From NCBI RefSeq assembly GCF_017814945.1, contig NZ_JAGIPX010000059.1:1-51504 (forward strand): a stretch of 51,504 nucleotides of DNA. The letters run 5' to 3'. Under the pieces are notes generated by a model that did no database searches, was not told the DNA's origin, and worked only from the letters and a program-made list of their open reading frames with translations. Positions 33,357 through 41,641 of this stretch are shown here, in pieces. Source of the DNA: Paraburkholderia sp. LEh10. GTDB lineage: Bacteria; Pseudomonadota; Gammaproteobacteria; Burkholderiales; Burkholderiaceae. A program made the translations under genes and the position numbers. Position 1 is the first letter of the stretch. Each line of letters begins with the position of its first letter.

Positions 33357-35679
33357 CTCATGTCAGGATGTGGCGCTCGGCGCCCTTTCTGTGGGACTGT
33401 GCGCGATTCCTGCAGCGGGCCACACGAATCCGTCGAATCCAAAGAAGCCTTTTGGCGCGTGGCTTAAGTATCAGCGGCAGCAGCCGTCACCGACTGATCT
33501 CAGGAATTTGTATACCCGGTACCACTTCACGACGGTCGGGCTTGTATGCGGCAAGATCAGTGACGGGCTCGAATGTCTGGACTTTGACACGATCCAGGGT
33601 TACCAAGCGTTTCAGCGGGCGGCGAAAAATTCCGAACTCGCCCCGCTGATTGCGCGAATCGAGGCCGGGTATGCGGAACTATCGCCCAAGGGAGCACATC
33701 TGCTCTACTTCTGCGAAGGTGTTGGCGGCAGCAAGCAGCTCAATCACGCCTTGAAGATTGAAACCCGTGGTGAAGGCGGATTCGTGGTGATCGCGCCAAC
33801 CACCTTTGCCGGCGAAGACGGACGCAAGCAGTATCAGCTCACGTCGGGTGCGCTTTCGTCGATTGCGCGCATTCTGCCTGCCGAGCGGGAACAGCTGCAT
33901 TCGTTCATCCGTGCACTGGGCGCTCCAGATTCATCGGTGGTCAACGCTGCAGCATCCCGCACGGCGTTACGTACGATCGAGGAAGGTGGCCGTAACAACT
34001 CGCTCGCGTCGCTCGCGGGCGCGCTGCGCAGCCGCGGCGTGTCGGATGTGGCAATGACGGCGGCGCTCCACGCCGAAAACAAGGCGCACTGCACGCCACC
34101 CCTGCCTGATTCCGAGGTCGATGCCATCGTGCGCAGCGTATGCAGGTACCCTCCGGGGCGCGCGCCCGGAGTCTCCGCGCCTATTGTCTGGAATGCCCCC
34201 CTCGATCTGCCGAAGGGGATGCCGGTTGCACCTGCCCTCAACGCGGGACTTCTGTTGCCGGGGGGCTTGAGCGACTGGGTCAGCGACACGGCCTATCGCT
34301 TGCAGTGCCCTCCCGACTACCCGGCGATCGGTTTGCTGGTATCCCTCTCGGCCGTAATTGGCGGGCGCCTGGCCATTCGCCCCAAGCAGCTCGACAACTG
34401 GACGGTCACGCCTAATCTCTGGGGCATGATCATCGGGCGCCCCAGTACCCTGAAATCGCCAGCGATGTCGGCGGCGCTGGCACCGATGAACGCCCTTGAG
34501 CGCGACGCGTTCGCAAAATTCCAGGCGGACCTCTTGAACTATGAGGCACAGAAGGCTGCACACGCCGTTACGGTAGGCAACACGAAGAATCAGGGCAGAG
34601 GAAAGAGCGGACAGGGGCAGCCAGCCAGCGTGCTCGCTACCAACTTGGCGGCGGTCATGCAGCAGCGGCCGGTCGCGCCTGTGCAAAAGCGCTACATCGT
34701 CAACGACGTCACTGTCGAAAAGCTAGGCGAAATTCTTGCGGAGAACCCGAACGGTGCGCTGCTCTTCCGGGACGAGCTGAAGGGTTTTCTCGCCGAACTT
34801 GAAGGCGAGGAGAACGCCAACAAGCGCGGATTTGTTCTGCAGGCGTGGACCGGTGACGGGGGGTATAACTTTGACCGTATCGGCCGCGGCCATGTCCGCA
34901 TTCCGCGCGCGATCCTGTCGGTCCTGGGCACGACCCAGCCCGGCGTTATCGAGACCTACCTGAACTCAGCCATGCGTGGCGGGATTGGGGACGACGGCCT
35001 GATTCAGCGCTTCCAGCTCGCTGTCTATCCGGAGGAGCCTGTCGCATCGACGCTGGTAGACAAGCTACCGGACGTTGCGGCTGCCGACTTTGTGTCCTCC
35101 CTGTTCAAGCGGTTGGCCGCACTCGATCCGTTCTCGATCGGGGCCGAGCGTGACAATGTTGGGGGGGGCGATGACCAATGGTATCTGCGTTTTAGCGCCA
35201 AGGCCCAGCGGCTATACGATGACTGGTATAAGAAGTTAATGCGACACATTCAGCGCGCCGGAGATGGTGCCGTCGCCTCACACTACGGCAAGTACCGCAG
35301 CCTTGTCCCGTCGCTCGCCCTGATCTTTCATCTGACCGAAGGGCGCTCAGGTCCAGTTGATGAAGCAGTGCTGTATCGTGCGATTGGGTGGGCGCTGTTT
35401 TTGAAGCAGCATGCGGAGAAGATCTACCATTATTCGATCCGCAGTGACGCGCGGGCCGCTTGCGCTTTGGGTGATGCGATTAAGGAGGGCAAGCTGAACG
35501 ACCGCTTTACGCTGCGCGAAGTGCGCCGCAAGTGCTGGGCCGGGCTTACCACACAACCTCTTTGTCAACAGGCAATTGATATCCTCGCAGAACATCACTG
35601 GCTGTTCGTGGAGCGCGGCGAAATTAATGGCAGGGGGGTGGAGCGCTACCGCATCAACCCTGCCTTGATCAAGCAGTAG
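33346..35679 (+). CDS. PrimPol-type primase fused to DUF3987 helicase-like domain
   Basis: A 777-residue replication protein of mobile elements. The N-terminal bifunctional primase-polymerase domain (about 10-190) shows GLVCGKISDGLECLDFD with acidic active-site residues and the ETRGEGGFVVIAP strand; the rest is DUF3987, with a P-loop-like GRPSTLKSPAM near 365 and the Walker B-like ALLFRDELKGFL near 475. It should open and prime the element's own origin. The start is either ATG 33346 or ATG 33322; a GGAGG at 33331 favours the former only weakly. A candidate origin follows its stop. Confidence 0.87.
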   Translation: MINNSCQDVALGALSVGLCAIPAAGHTNPSNPKKPFGAWLKYQRQQPSPTDLRNLYTRYHFTTVGLVCGKISDGLECLDFDTIQGYQAFQRAAKNSELAPLIARIEAGYAELSPKGAHLLYFCEGVGGSKQLNHALKIETRGEGGFVVIAPTTFAGEDGRKQYQLTSGALSSIARILPAEREQLHSFIRALGAPDSSVVNAAASRTALRTIEEGGRNNSLASLAGALRSRGVSDVAMTAALHAENKAHCTPPLPDSEVDAIVRSVCRYPPGRAPGVSAPIVWNAPLDLPKGMPVAPALNAGLLLPGGLSDWVSDTAYRLQCPPDYPAIGLLVSLSAVIGGRLAIRPKQLDNWTVTPNLWGMIIGRPSTLKSPAMSAALAPMNALERDAFAKFQADLLNYEAQKAAHAVTVGNTKNQGRGKSGQGQPASVLATNLAAVMQQRPVAPVQKRYIVNDVTVEKLGEILAENPNGALLFRDELKGFLAELEGEENANKRGFVLQAWTGDGGYNFDRIGRGHVRIPRAILSVLGTTQPGVIETYLNSAMRGGIGDDGLIQRFQLAVYPEEPVASTLVDKLPDVAAADFVSSLFKRLAALDPFSIGAERDNVGGGDDQWYLRFSAKAQRLYDDWYKKLMRHIQRAGDGAVASHYGKYRSLVPSLALIFHLTEGRSGPVDEAVLYRAIGWALFLKQHAEKIYHYSIRSDARAACALGDAIKEGKLNDRFTLREVRRKCWAGLTTQPLCQQAIDILAEHHWLFVERGEINGRGVERYRINPALIKQ

Positions 35680-35685
35680 TACTAG

Positions 35686-35791
35686 TGTCAGTGTTGTCAG
35701 TGTGTCTATAGATGCATTTTAATTTGTTATCCTATATATAAATTGGCGATTGAAAAGACGTATCTCCAGATGTGCACTGACAACACTGACA
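35686..35791. repeat. 17-bp inverted repeat around an AT-rich core, candidate replication origin
   Basis: TGTCAGTGTTGTCAGTG at 35686-35702 and its exact complement CACTGACAACACTGACA at 35775-35791, separated by 72 bases that are mostly A and T. Each arm is itself two copies of TGTCAGTG. The position directly behind the primase-helicase gene, the doubled octamer and the AT-rich core are features of iteron-type origins. Confidence 0.55.
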
Positions 35792-35884
35792 AACCCGACA
35801 GAAACGTGAGGCTCTTCCGTCCACGTATCCCGCTAACACTCGTGTAACAACTAGGAACCAACCTAACCACCACCGAGAAAGAGC

Positions 35885-36157
35885 ATGAGTGCATACATCA
35901 AGCAACTGAATCGCATGCTGGAAACCGCATCGGTCACTCAACCACAACTCCAGCAGCGGTTTCAGGCGTGGTACAACTCGCTGCCGGAGATTACGCGAAC
36001 ACGCCCTTTCTCGATGATCGAGTTCGAACGGGCGCTCGGCACCCAGGGGAAGTACATCAGTCAAATGTTGTTGGAACTTGGCTGGCAGCGCAGACGGCGC
36101 TGGAGTTCGCAGCGCCAATATCACCGCTTCTGGGTACCGCCTCAGCCTGATCTGTGA
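35885..36157 (+). CDS. Small basic hypothetical protein
   Basis: A 90-residue protein, probably a winged helix: an N-terminal helical stretch (IKQLNRMLETASVTQPQLQQ), then FSMIEFERALGTQGKYISQMLLELGWQRRRRW with a helix-turn-helix-like layout and an aromatic C-terminus. AGAAAGAG precedes the ATG. It sits just after the candidate origin and may be a DNA-binding accessory factor; similar small proteins follow primases in other elements. Function unproven. Confidence 0.6.
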   Translation: MSAYIKQLNRMLETASVTQPQLQQRFQAWYNSLPEITRTRPFSMIEFERALGTQGKYISQMLLELGWQRRRRWSSQRQYHRFWVPPQPDL

Positions 36158-36188
36158 ATCGCTAGCGCAGATGACCCGGAATCCTTCT

Positions 36189-36389
36189 ACGCAGCTCGTG
36201 CCTCAGTGGCCCGAAGCCGCGATGTTCGGATGCTGCTGGTCAGTGATCTCCATGCGCAGCGACCATCAACGCGATCATGCCCCACACCACAAAGAGGCCG
36301 GCTCAGTCGTAACAGGGTCGTCCCTTCTGGTCGCGCACATTCAAGAAGGCGAGCTAACAGAACTGGACGATGCCAACGAAGTAGAACAT
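36189..36389 (-). pseudogene. Possible remnant of a small membrane protein
   Basis: From an ATG at 36389 preceded by AGGAGACC the frame reads MFYFVGIVQFC, then a stop, LAFLNVRDQKGRPCYD, another stop and GLFVVWGMIALMVAAHG. The hydrophobic pieces and good ribosome binding site suggest a decayed small membrane protein. Nothing else is supported in the gap 36158-36601. Confidence 0.3.
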
Positions 36390-36601
36390 GGCGGTCTCCT
36401 AACGCGTAGCCTGTGCGCGCCGCGCACAGGTATTGATAGACTGCCTCACGATGCGGCGCGCCGTAGGTCATGTGCTCGACAAACCGCAACGCGGTTGGGA
36501 CGATCTGCTGGAAATACACAGCACCAAGGGAGCGCTGGTGAAATGTCTATGCGATTTGCGCCCAGACGTACCGCTCTGCACCTACGGGCAAGCTTGAGAG
36601 G

Positions 36602-36910
36602 TCATTCCGACGGCATATATTGGCCGGTCTGCGGGTTGATATACCCCGCTCCGGCCTGCGGATAGACCTGACCGGTTTGAGTGTCGAGGACCCCGCCGCC
36701 TGTCGGCGGGTAGTACTGCCCATTCTGCGTATTGATCGCCCCGCCCCCAGGGTAAAACTCCCCGGTTTGCGTATTGATCATCCCGCCGGCTACGTTGTTG
36801 TAGACCGTCCCGGTCTGCGGGTCGATGACCTGCCCGATGGCGGGCGTCATCCCGACGAGCCCCGAAATAAGTATCGCGGCGAAGCCGAGCTTAAGCTTGA
36901 ATGGTTTCAT
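36602..36910 (-). CDS. Secreted protein made of short NTQTGxxYP repeats
   Basis: A 102-residue protein with a Sec signal peptide (cleavage near AIGQ, about 27). The mature part consists of five successive units of 13-17 residues of the form (I/V)(D/N)(P/T)Q(T/N)Gx(V/Y/F)Y followed by Gly/Pro, such as VIDPQTGTVYN, MINTQTGEFYP, AINTQNGQYYP, VLDTQTGQVYP and YINPQTGQYMP. No family known to me; the periodicity suggests a beta-rich solenoid or flexible extracellular rod. It is on the strand opposite to the surrounding replication genes. Confidence 0.75.
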   Translation of the reverse strand: MKPFKLKLGFAAILISGLVGMTPAIGQVIDPQTGTVYNNVAGGMINTQTGEFYPGGGAINTQNGQYYPPTGGGVLDTQTGQVYPQAGAGYINPQTGQYMPSE

Positions 36911-37062
36911 TGTCGCCCCCCGTTGCGTGTTTTATCGAGTAGACAGACAATAAGACGAAACCAGAACGGCTTTCTGTGCGCGATCACGCATTGTCGGCGG
37001 TTCGCGCCGTCGGGCCAGATACGTCTACGACTGCACTAATTTCAATCTACCGGAGCAATGCC

Positions 37063-37860
37063 CTACGGCGCGGCGTCGCCTTTTCCCCTGTTGCAGTCGA
37101 TGCAAAGTGTTTGGAGGTTAGAGAATTCGCTCGTGCCTCCGGTACTGACGGGGACTTTATGGTCGATTTCCAGTCGTACACCGTCTCGGTTGACACTGCG
37201 TCCACAGGACACACATGTGAACTGGTCTCGCACAAATACCATGTAACGCAATTTCGCAGAGATACTCCCGCGATTCGCGCCTTTCCTGAAATATTTATCG
37301 AGCAACTGATTTTCCGAAATTTCCCCTTTATTATATTTAACAATTTGGATCGCCAAGCGACGCACCCCACCAAAATACCGGGTATACATCGAAATGGAGA
37401 ATTTGGAGTTGATTTTTTTGAGATGGTTGGAGAGATTTTTAACGGTCGGAACGTCATTGTAATCTTCCCAGCAATCCAAAAATATTTCGACCATTTCTAC
37501 AGCGTTACCCGTGGAGGTAGCTCGGACTTCAAGGCCGGCCTCTTTCAATGCGACATCCCATCCGCTGAACCTAACTGCAATTTGATGCGAACTGAGCACA
37601 CGATGGGGCCACGCGTCATACTGCTTTATGGTAATCCGTCGGCTGCCAATCATCTTGGCGCAGTCGCGCAAAGAATTAAGTATTTCCTTTCTGCTGACAT
37701 CGAAGCCCTTCTTCGGAGAGAGCATTCCCGAAAAGTCATATGTTCTGGCTTTCAGCAAGCTCTGTGATCGCGTTGCAATCGCTTCGGTTCCATTCGGCAT
37801 AGGCGTCGGCTCGCGCGACTGCAGATGGCCGGATTCCGGTTTCGCTGACCGCGTTCTCAT
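37063..37860 (-). CDS. HNH endonuclease with a two-repeat N-terminal region
   Basis: A 265-residue protein. The C-terminal HNH domain (about 205-262) contains RDQFTCVSCGRS, the first HNH His in LEIDHKVPVSTGG, FSNLQTLCIDCNRGKGD, including four zinc-binding cysteines. The N-terminal part (about 45-190) has two related segments, KEILNSLRDCAKMIGSRRIT and FLDCWEDYNDVPTVKNLS, each followed by a Tyr and a GGVR/GWDVAL-like end; this arrangement is seen in homing-endonuclease-associated DNA-binding repeats. ATG at 37860 has GGAG six bases upstream. AT-rich codon use compared with the chromosome. Could be a defence nuclease or an orphan homing-type enzyme. Confidence 0.82.
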   Translation of the reverse strand: MRTRSAKPESGHLQSREPTPMPNGTEAIATRSQSLLKARTYDFSGMLSPKKGFDVSRKEILNSLRDCAKMIGSRRITIKQYDAWPHRVLSSHQIAVRFSGWDVALKEAGLEVRATSTGNAVEMVEIFLDCWEDYNDVPTVKNLSNHLKKINSKFSISMYTRYFGGVRRLAIQIVKYNKGEISENQLLDKYFRKGANRGSISAKLRYMVFVRDQFTCVSCGRSVNRDGVRLEIDHKVPVSTGGTSEFSNLQTLCIDCNRGKGDAAP

Positions 37861-38223
37861 ATGCGCTCCGATAAGCGTTAAAGGCAAGCGTTAAAAGGTG
37901 GAAAATCGCTAACCCCGGATGCCAGCTTTGATTGGGACTTCGCATTGAATGCGACGTCTGTCTGCGAAAACCGAATCGGCAAACTTCACATGTTATTAAC
38001 AAGCCAGGCGCGGCAATCGGAGTCGCCTCGCGCCAGCCAGACTGACGTTGCCAGACACCTACGTGGACCATGCCGTGCGGCCCGTTACCCGCTTCGGTCG
38101 GCTCTCAACGGGCGACGAACCGCGGATATTCTTGGCCCCCACAGAGCACCACGTGGCAATCCTATTTTGGGATTATCCTAAAACAGGTTTACTTAATCAA
38201 GGCTCCCGGTTCTCTGGTCGGCC
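37861..38223. other. Intergenic, with a 10-bp direct repeat
   Basis: AAGCGTTAAA occurs at 37873-37882 and 37886-37895, 13 bases apart, just upstream of the HNH gene; it could be a regulator site. The rest of the region holds no supported gene. Confidence 0.4.
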
Positions 38224-38454
38224 TTGGTGAAATCCACAAATACTCCTCAGTACCGTGCCGTACTTGATCGCCTCATCGCGGCAAGGAAAGCGAGCGGTCT
38301 CAGTCAGGCGGAACTGGCGTCGCGCCTCGGACGCCCGCAGTCGTACATCGCAAAAATCGAGATTGGTGAGCGCCGGATCGACGTCGTTGAATTTCTAGAA
38401 CTTGCCCGAATCCTGGGCGTTAGTCCGGCGAGTGTTCTCGAAAATCTCAGTTAA
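38224..38454 (+). CDS. XRE-family helix-turn-helix regulator
   Basis: A 76-residue Cro/C1-type DNA-binding protein: LIAARKASGLSQAELASRLG, then RPQSYIAKIEIGERRIDVVE and a final LARILGVSPASVL. The helix-turn-helix lies at about 24-45. The start is TTG at 38224 or GTG at 38227. Proteins of this size often control restriction-modification or mobile-element genes. A truncated copy of this gene lies 1 kb downstream. Confidence 0.9.
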   Translation: MVKSTNTPQYRAVLDRLIAARKASGLSQAELASRLGRPQSYIAKIEIGERRIDVVEFLELARILGVSPASVLENLS

Positions 38455-39064
38455 TGCTGAAACGGGCAAGTGGCCACGCGCTCAGGAGGCCTTGATGTTC
38501 TCAGAATTGATGGTGGCCATGGCCGGCCGGCTGCTGCGTCGCGCGCATCGTGCAAATCAGCGGCGATGTTGCTTGGTGATGAAGGTGGGAAAGCGTGCGC
38601 CAATGCAGCTATTAGTGATGGCCCGGGTGAGCCTGTTTTCCATTCAACGCTGACTCGACGGCTTGATGTATGCATCCCCGGCATCAAGGGAAAATGAGGA
38701 CAGCGCAATCGACGTCCGCGGCCGGCCGCTTGAACAAGCACTGCTTGGATTGCTGCGCGAGAGGAAGGAAACCTACCGGCCGTATATACAGCCTTCTGTC
38801 TGGGCGTATATACCTGCGCTACAGTACAGATCGACACTGACCCGTGACGCACAGGCGATATATGGCTTGACTGCCGGACGAACCCCTGCGCAAACGCGCT
38901 CTGCGGGGAGGCGGCCAACTTAGGCCACCCTAGGTGAGGGCCGCACAGCGGCCCAATTGCGTTTGAGGTTATTCGTGTCCGGTAGGACAATGTGGTTGAA
39001 ATTTAACCACGGAACATAAGCTCGTCCGCCACCTTTGTTCGTAGCGCGCCAGGAGGAGGAAACG
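38455..39064. other. Spacer with repeated CGTATATAC palindromes
   Basis: No credible gene. GTATATAC, an 8-bp palindrome, occurs at 38782-38789 and 38806-38813, 24 bases apart, both preceded by C and followed by similar bases; a weaker relative (GATATATGG) is near 38858. Possible binding sites for one of the small regulators on either side. Confidence 0.45.
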
Positions 39065-39256
39065 ATGCCGAAGGTAGAACGAATCGACACTGCACGTCTG
39101 GATCGCTTCGAGCGCGTCGAACTGGAGCGCCACAAGTTGGCGCTTGAAAGGCTGGACCGGATAGCGGACCGTATCGGCTATCTCGAAACTGTCGCGGCGC
39201 TAGTGCTGGAGCATGTCAGCACGGTGCGGGCTAGGCTGGGCGAACCGCTTGAATAG
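39065..39256 (+). CDS. Small coiled-coil hypothetical protein
   Basis: A 63-residue highly charged helical protein (RLDRFERVELERHKLALERLDRIADRIG then VAALVLEHVSTVRARLGEPL) that should form a coiled coil. The strong AGGAGGAGG four to five bases before the ATG at 39065 is the main argument that it is real. Function unknown; it lies between the two XRE copies. Confidence 0.6.
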   Translation: MPKVERIDTARLDRFERVELERHKLALERLDRIADRIGYLETVAALVLEHVSTVRARLGEPLE

Positions 39257-39290
39257 CGATAATTTGCGTGTTGCAGCGATTGATGTATCG

Positions 39291-39464
39291 GCAAGGAAAG
39301 CGAGCGTGCTCAGTCAGGCGGAACTGGCGTTGCGCCTCGGACGCCCGCAGTCGTACATTGCGAAAATCGAGATTGGCGAGCGCCGGATCGACGTGGTCGA
39401 ATTTCTGAAACTTGCCCTAATCCTGGGCGTTAGTCCGGCGAGCGTTCTCGAAAACCTCTATTAG
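39291..39464 (+). pseudogene. Truncated duplicate of the XRE regulator
   Basis: Positions 39291-39464 are nearly identical to 38281-38454: the helix-turn-helix and C-terminus (ALRLGRPQSYIAKIEIGERR, then SPASVLENLY) are kept in frame, but the first 19 codons of the original are missing and replaced by unrelated sequence. Differences are mostly third-base changes. It could only be expressed from a weak TTG start within the preceding sequence. Either a relic of a local duplication or a dominant-negative mini-repressor. Confidence 0.7.
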
Positions 39465-39717
39465 TGCTCTGGATAAGTAACCGCGGAGCGTGGACCGACG
39501 AAATATCCACCGACGTCGCGTTGGCGGTCACGTCGGTGGGTGACGGGCTGTTCGGGCGAAATCGGACCCGCTGACTTCGCCACTAGATATAGTTCCTGCA
39601 CAGCCTGCGAGAACCATTGCCGAATTCGACCCGCTCCGGAAGTTTGCAAAAACGGCGAACTCTCCCATTTCCTTCAGAGGCCGATATTTACCGGCTCTAA
39701 CCGCTCCGGAGACGCTC
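39465..39717. other. Intergenic between the XRE copy and the TOPRIM gene
   Basis: No supported gene; it holds the 3' side of the leftward ATPase-TOPRIM pair. No clear terminator hairpin with a U tract was found. Confidence 0.4.
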
Positions 39718-40290
39718 CTACCGCTGCAACCAATAACAGTCCCCGAGGATATGGCTAACGGAGGTGAATAATCGATCGAAAGACGTGCTCACGGTCTTAA
39801 TGGTATTCGCAGAACAAGACTTCAATAGGGGAACACCATCAAATATCTCGCTATATTTTTTTTTCTTCTTCCTGTACGCCTCGTCAAGCTTTCTCTTGCC
39901 GTGACAACCTTCAGTGCCTTTGCTGAGATCAACATCCAAATTTGCCCTTTTGAGTGCTTCAACATCTGCGAGTATCCAATTTTCGATCATCAGGTCAGGA
40001 ACGTGAACCGAAAATGGAACGGAAAAATTAAGCTTCTTCAATTCCGCGTCTATCTCTTTCTCGAACGCGATCGAAGATTGAGGTCGTTTCTCTCGATCTA
40101 ACAACACAACAACATAGGAAGGGTCCCGAATTATGGAGATTTGTGCCTTCACCTGTTTTGCAATCGCGGTCGCCGCAACTGTCTTTCCGTTTTGAAGTTT
40201 AAGGACTTTACTTTCCCCATTGCACACTTCGGTCAGGAATTTCTGCTCAAGATGTCCTTCTACAATAAAAACCACTTTTCCCTTAGGCAT
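39718..40290 (-). CDS. TOPRIM-like protein, DUF4276 type
   Basis: A 190-residue cytosolic protein with a TOPRIM-like core. VVFIVEGHLEQKFLTE near 6-21 supplies the first acidic residue (E11); VVVLLDREKRP near 61-70 supplies D65 and E67, so D-x-E rather than the canonical D-x-D; PDLMIENWILADVEAL near 98-113 is the third conserved block of DUF4276-like proteins. The C-terminal third is very Lys-rich. Its ATG overlaps the ATPase gene by 8 bases. Such small TOPRIM proteins partnered with OLD-like ATPases occur in anti-phage systems; it may be the nuclease or effector of the pair. Confidence 0.72.
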   Translation of the reverse strand: MPKGKVVFIVEGHLEQKFLTEVCNGESKVLKLQNGKTVAATAIAKQVKAQISIIRDPSYVVVLLDREKRPQSSIAFEKEIDAELKKLNFSVPFSVHVPDLMIENWILADVEALKRANLDVDLSKGTEGCHGKRKLDEAYRKKKKKYSEIFDGVPLLKSCSANTIKTVSTSFDRLFTSVSHILGDCYWLQR

Positions 40291-41641
40291 CCTGCAAAGC
40301 TCCCGACATATAGAAAAAGCTCAACCCGAAACCGGACTCATTAATGAGGTCCGCTATGGCCTCAGGATCCTTGATCCGAGAGGCTCGCGTTTTGGATCCA
40401 TCGAGTTGGACAAAGACAATTTCTCCGGGGCGCGCCGCGTCCATGATTGATTGACTGTGAGACGACACTAGAACAAATGAATCCTCACGCGTGCTTTCAC
40501 GAATTAGTTGGAGCGCATGCCCTTGAACGTTTGGATGAATGAAATTCTCCGGCTCCTCAATGCCAATCACATGCCTCGTTGTTATTAGTGCCGTTGCGAG
40601 AGACATCCACTTTAACGTTCCATCTGACAGTGACGCCAACGGCAATTGCGGACCTTCAGCCGTATCGATAGTTACACGAGCACGTATTTGATTATCAAAT
40701 GGATCGTTCGTTACGTCGATCGAAAAAAGGGCCGGGAATGCGAGTCGAAAATAGTCCTCAAGACGCTCAAGTGGCGTGGCTCTGATAAATGGAATGTCGT
40801 CTCTATTTATGGGTCTTTGTGCTCGAATAGCACGAGTCTTCTTCCGTTTGATCGCAAGCAGGGAGGCGTATAACCCAGAGCCATCCGGCCGAATACCCGG
40901 ACTCTTTGCGGAATCCTCCGGTTGACGGATTGACTCCGGCTGAGGATTATAAAGTACGCGTCGTCCGAAATTTTGGGCAAACGAATAGTGAACGTCGGTC
41001 CCAAGAAATCTCGCCGCATGAAGCAACGAATCTTCCGGATCCAAGAATTGATCCAGTGTGCTTGCGAGATTTTTCCCTCGTGGCGCGTAACCGGTGAAGT
41101 CAAATATGCTGTTGACATCCGGATGCTCGCTTTCTGCGGTCGAAATCACAGTGCCGTCGGCAGTTCTCGTTCTAGAAAACTTGTAATCCCATTTTTTTAT
41201 GTTTCCGACACTCGAAGTTCTTCTTTTGGAGCGCCGAACAACGAGTTCCTGAGAGTTGTAGTAGACGTCTTCCCGGTCAGCACTTAGTTCGATACTGAAC
41301 GTATATTTGTAATCGATGAATTTTCCTCGGCTCAGCAGGTTCCGCGCGCGTGTTGGCAAATAATCAATATCCTTAATATTGACTGTTCCTCTGATTTCGG
41401 CAGAAATGGTTCTTTGATAATCGTCTGCACCTTTCTTTCTGAAAATATGTCCAGCACCGCCCACCGTGCTTATTGCTTCGGATAAATTCTTCGAGTAAAT
41501 GTCGTTGATGAACGAAAAAAACATTATTATTGTCGTTTTTCCTCCGCCATTGGGGCCAAGTAAAATATTAAGTCCGGGCAATAGATCTAATGTGAAGTCT
41601 GAAAGCGTGCGGAATCCATCTACCTTGATTTGTCTAATCAC
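40283..41641 (-). CDS. OLD/ABC-type AAA ATPase (AAA_21 type)
   Basis: A 452-residue ATPase. Walker A is GPNGGGKTT (29-37 from the chosen start), the ABC signature-like motif is LSDGTLKWM (338-346), Walker B is VIGIEEPENFIHP (about 358-370) and the switch His is in VSSHSQS (about 392-398). The 250-residue insertion between Walker A and the signature is where OLD-family proteins hold a dimerisation region. There is no TOPRIM domain in this chain; the next gene supplies it, as in split OLD-like systems. A GTG at 41641 with GGTGG before it begins at the conserved VIRQIKVDGFRTL; a longer form up to 41761 cannot be excluded. AT-rich codons. Confidence 0.83.
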   Translation of the reverse strand: MIRQIKVDGFRTLSDFTLDLLPGLNILLGPNGGGKTTIIMFFSFINDIYSKNLSEAISTVGGAGHIFRKKGADDYQRTISAEIRGTVNIKDIDYLPTRARNLLSRGKFIDYKYTFSIELSADREDVYYNSQELVVRRSKRRTSSVGNIKKWDYKFSRTRTADGTVISTAESEHPDVNSIFDFTGYAPRGKNLASTLDQFLDPEDSLLHAARFLGTDVHYSFAQNFGRRVLYNPQPESIRQPEDSAKSPGIRPDGSGLYASLLAIKRKKTRAIRAQRPINRDDIPFIRATPLERLEDYFRLAFPALFSIDVTNDPFDNQIRARVTIDTAEGPQLPLASLSDGTLKWMSLATALITTRHVIGIEEPENFIHPNVQGHALQLIRESTREDSFVLVSSHSQSIMDAARPGEIVFVQLDGSKTRASRIKDPEAIADLINESGFGLSFFYMSGALQDA

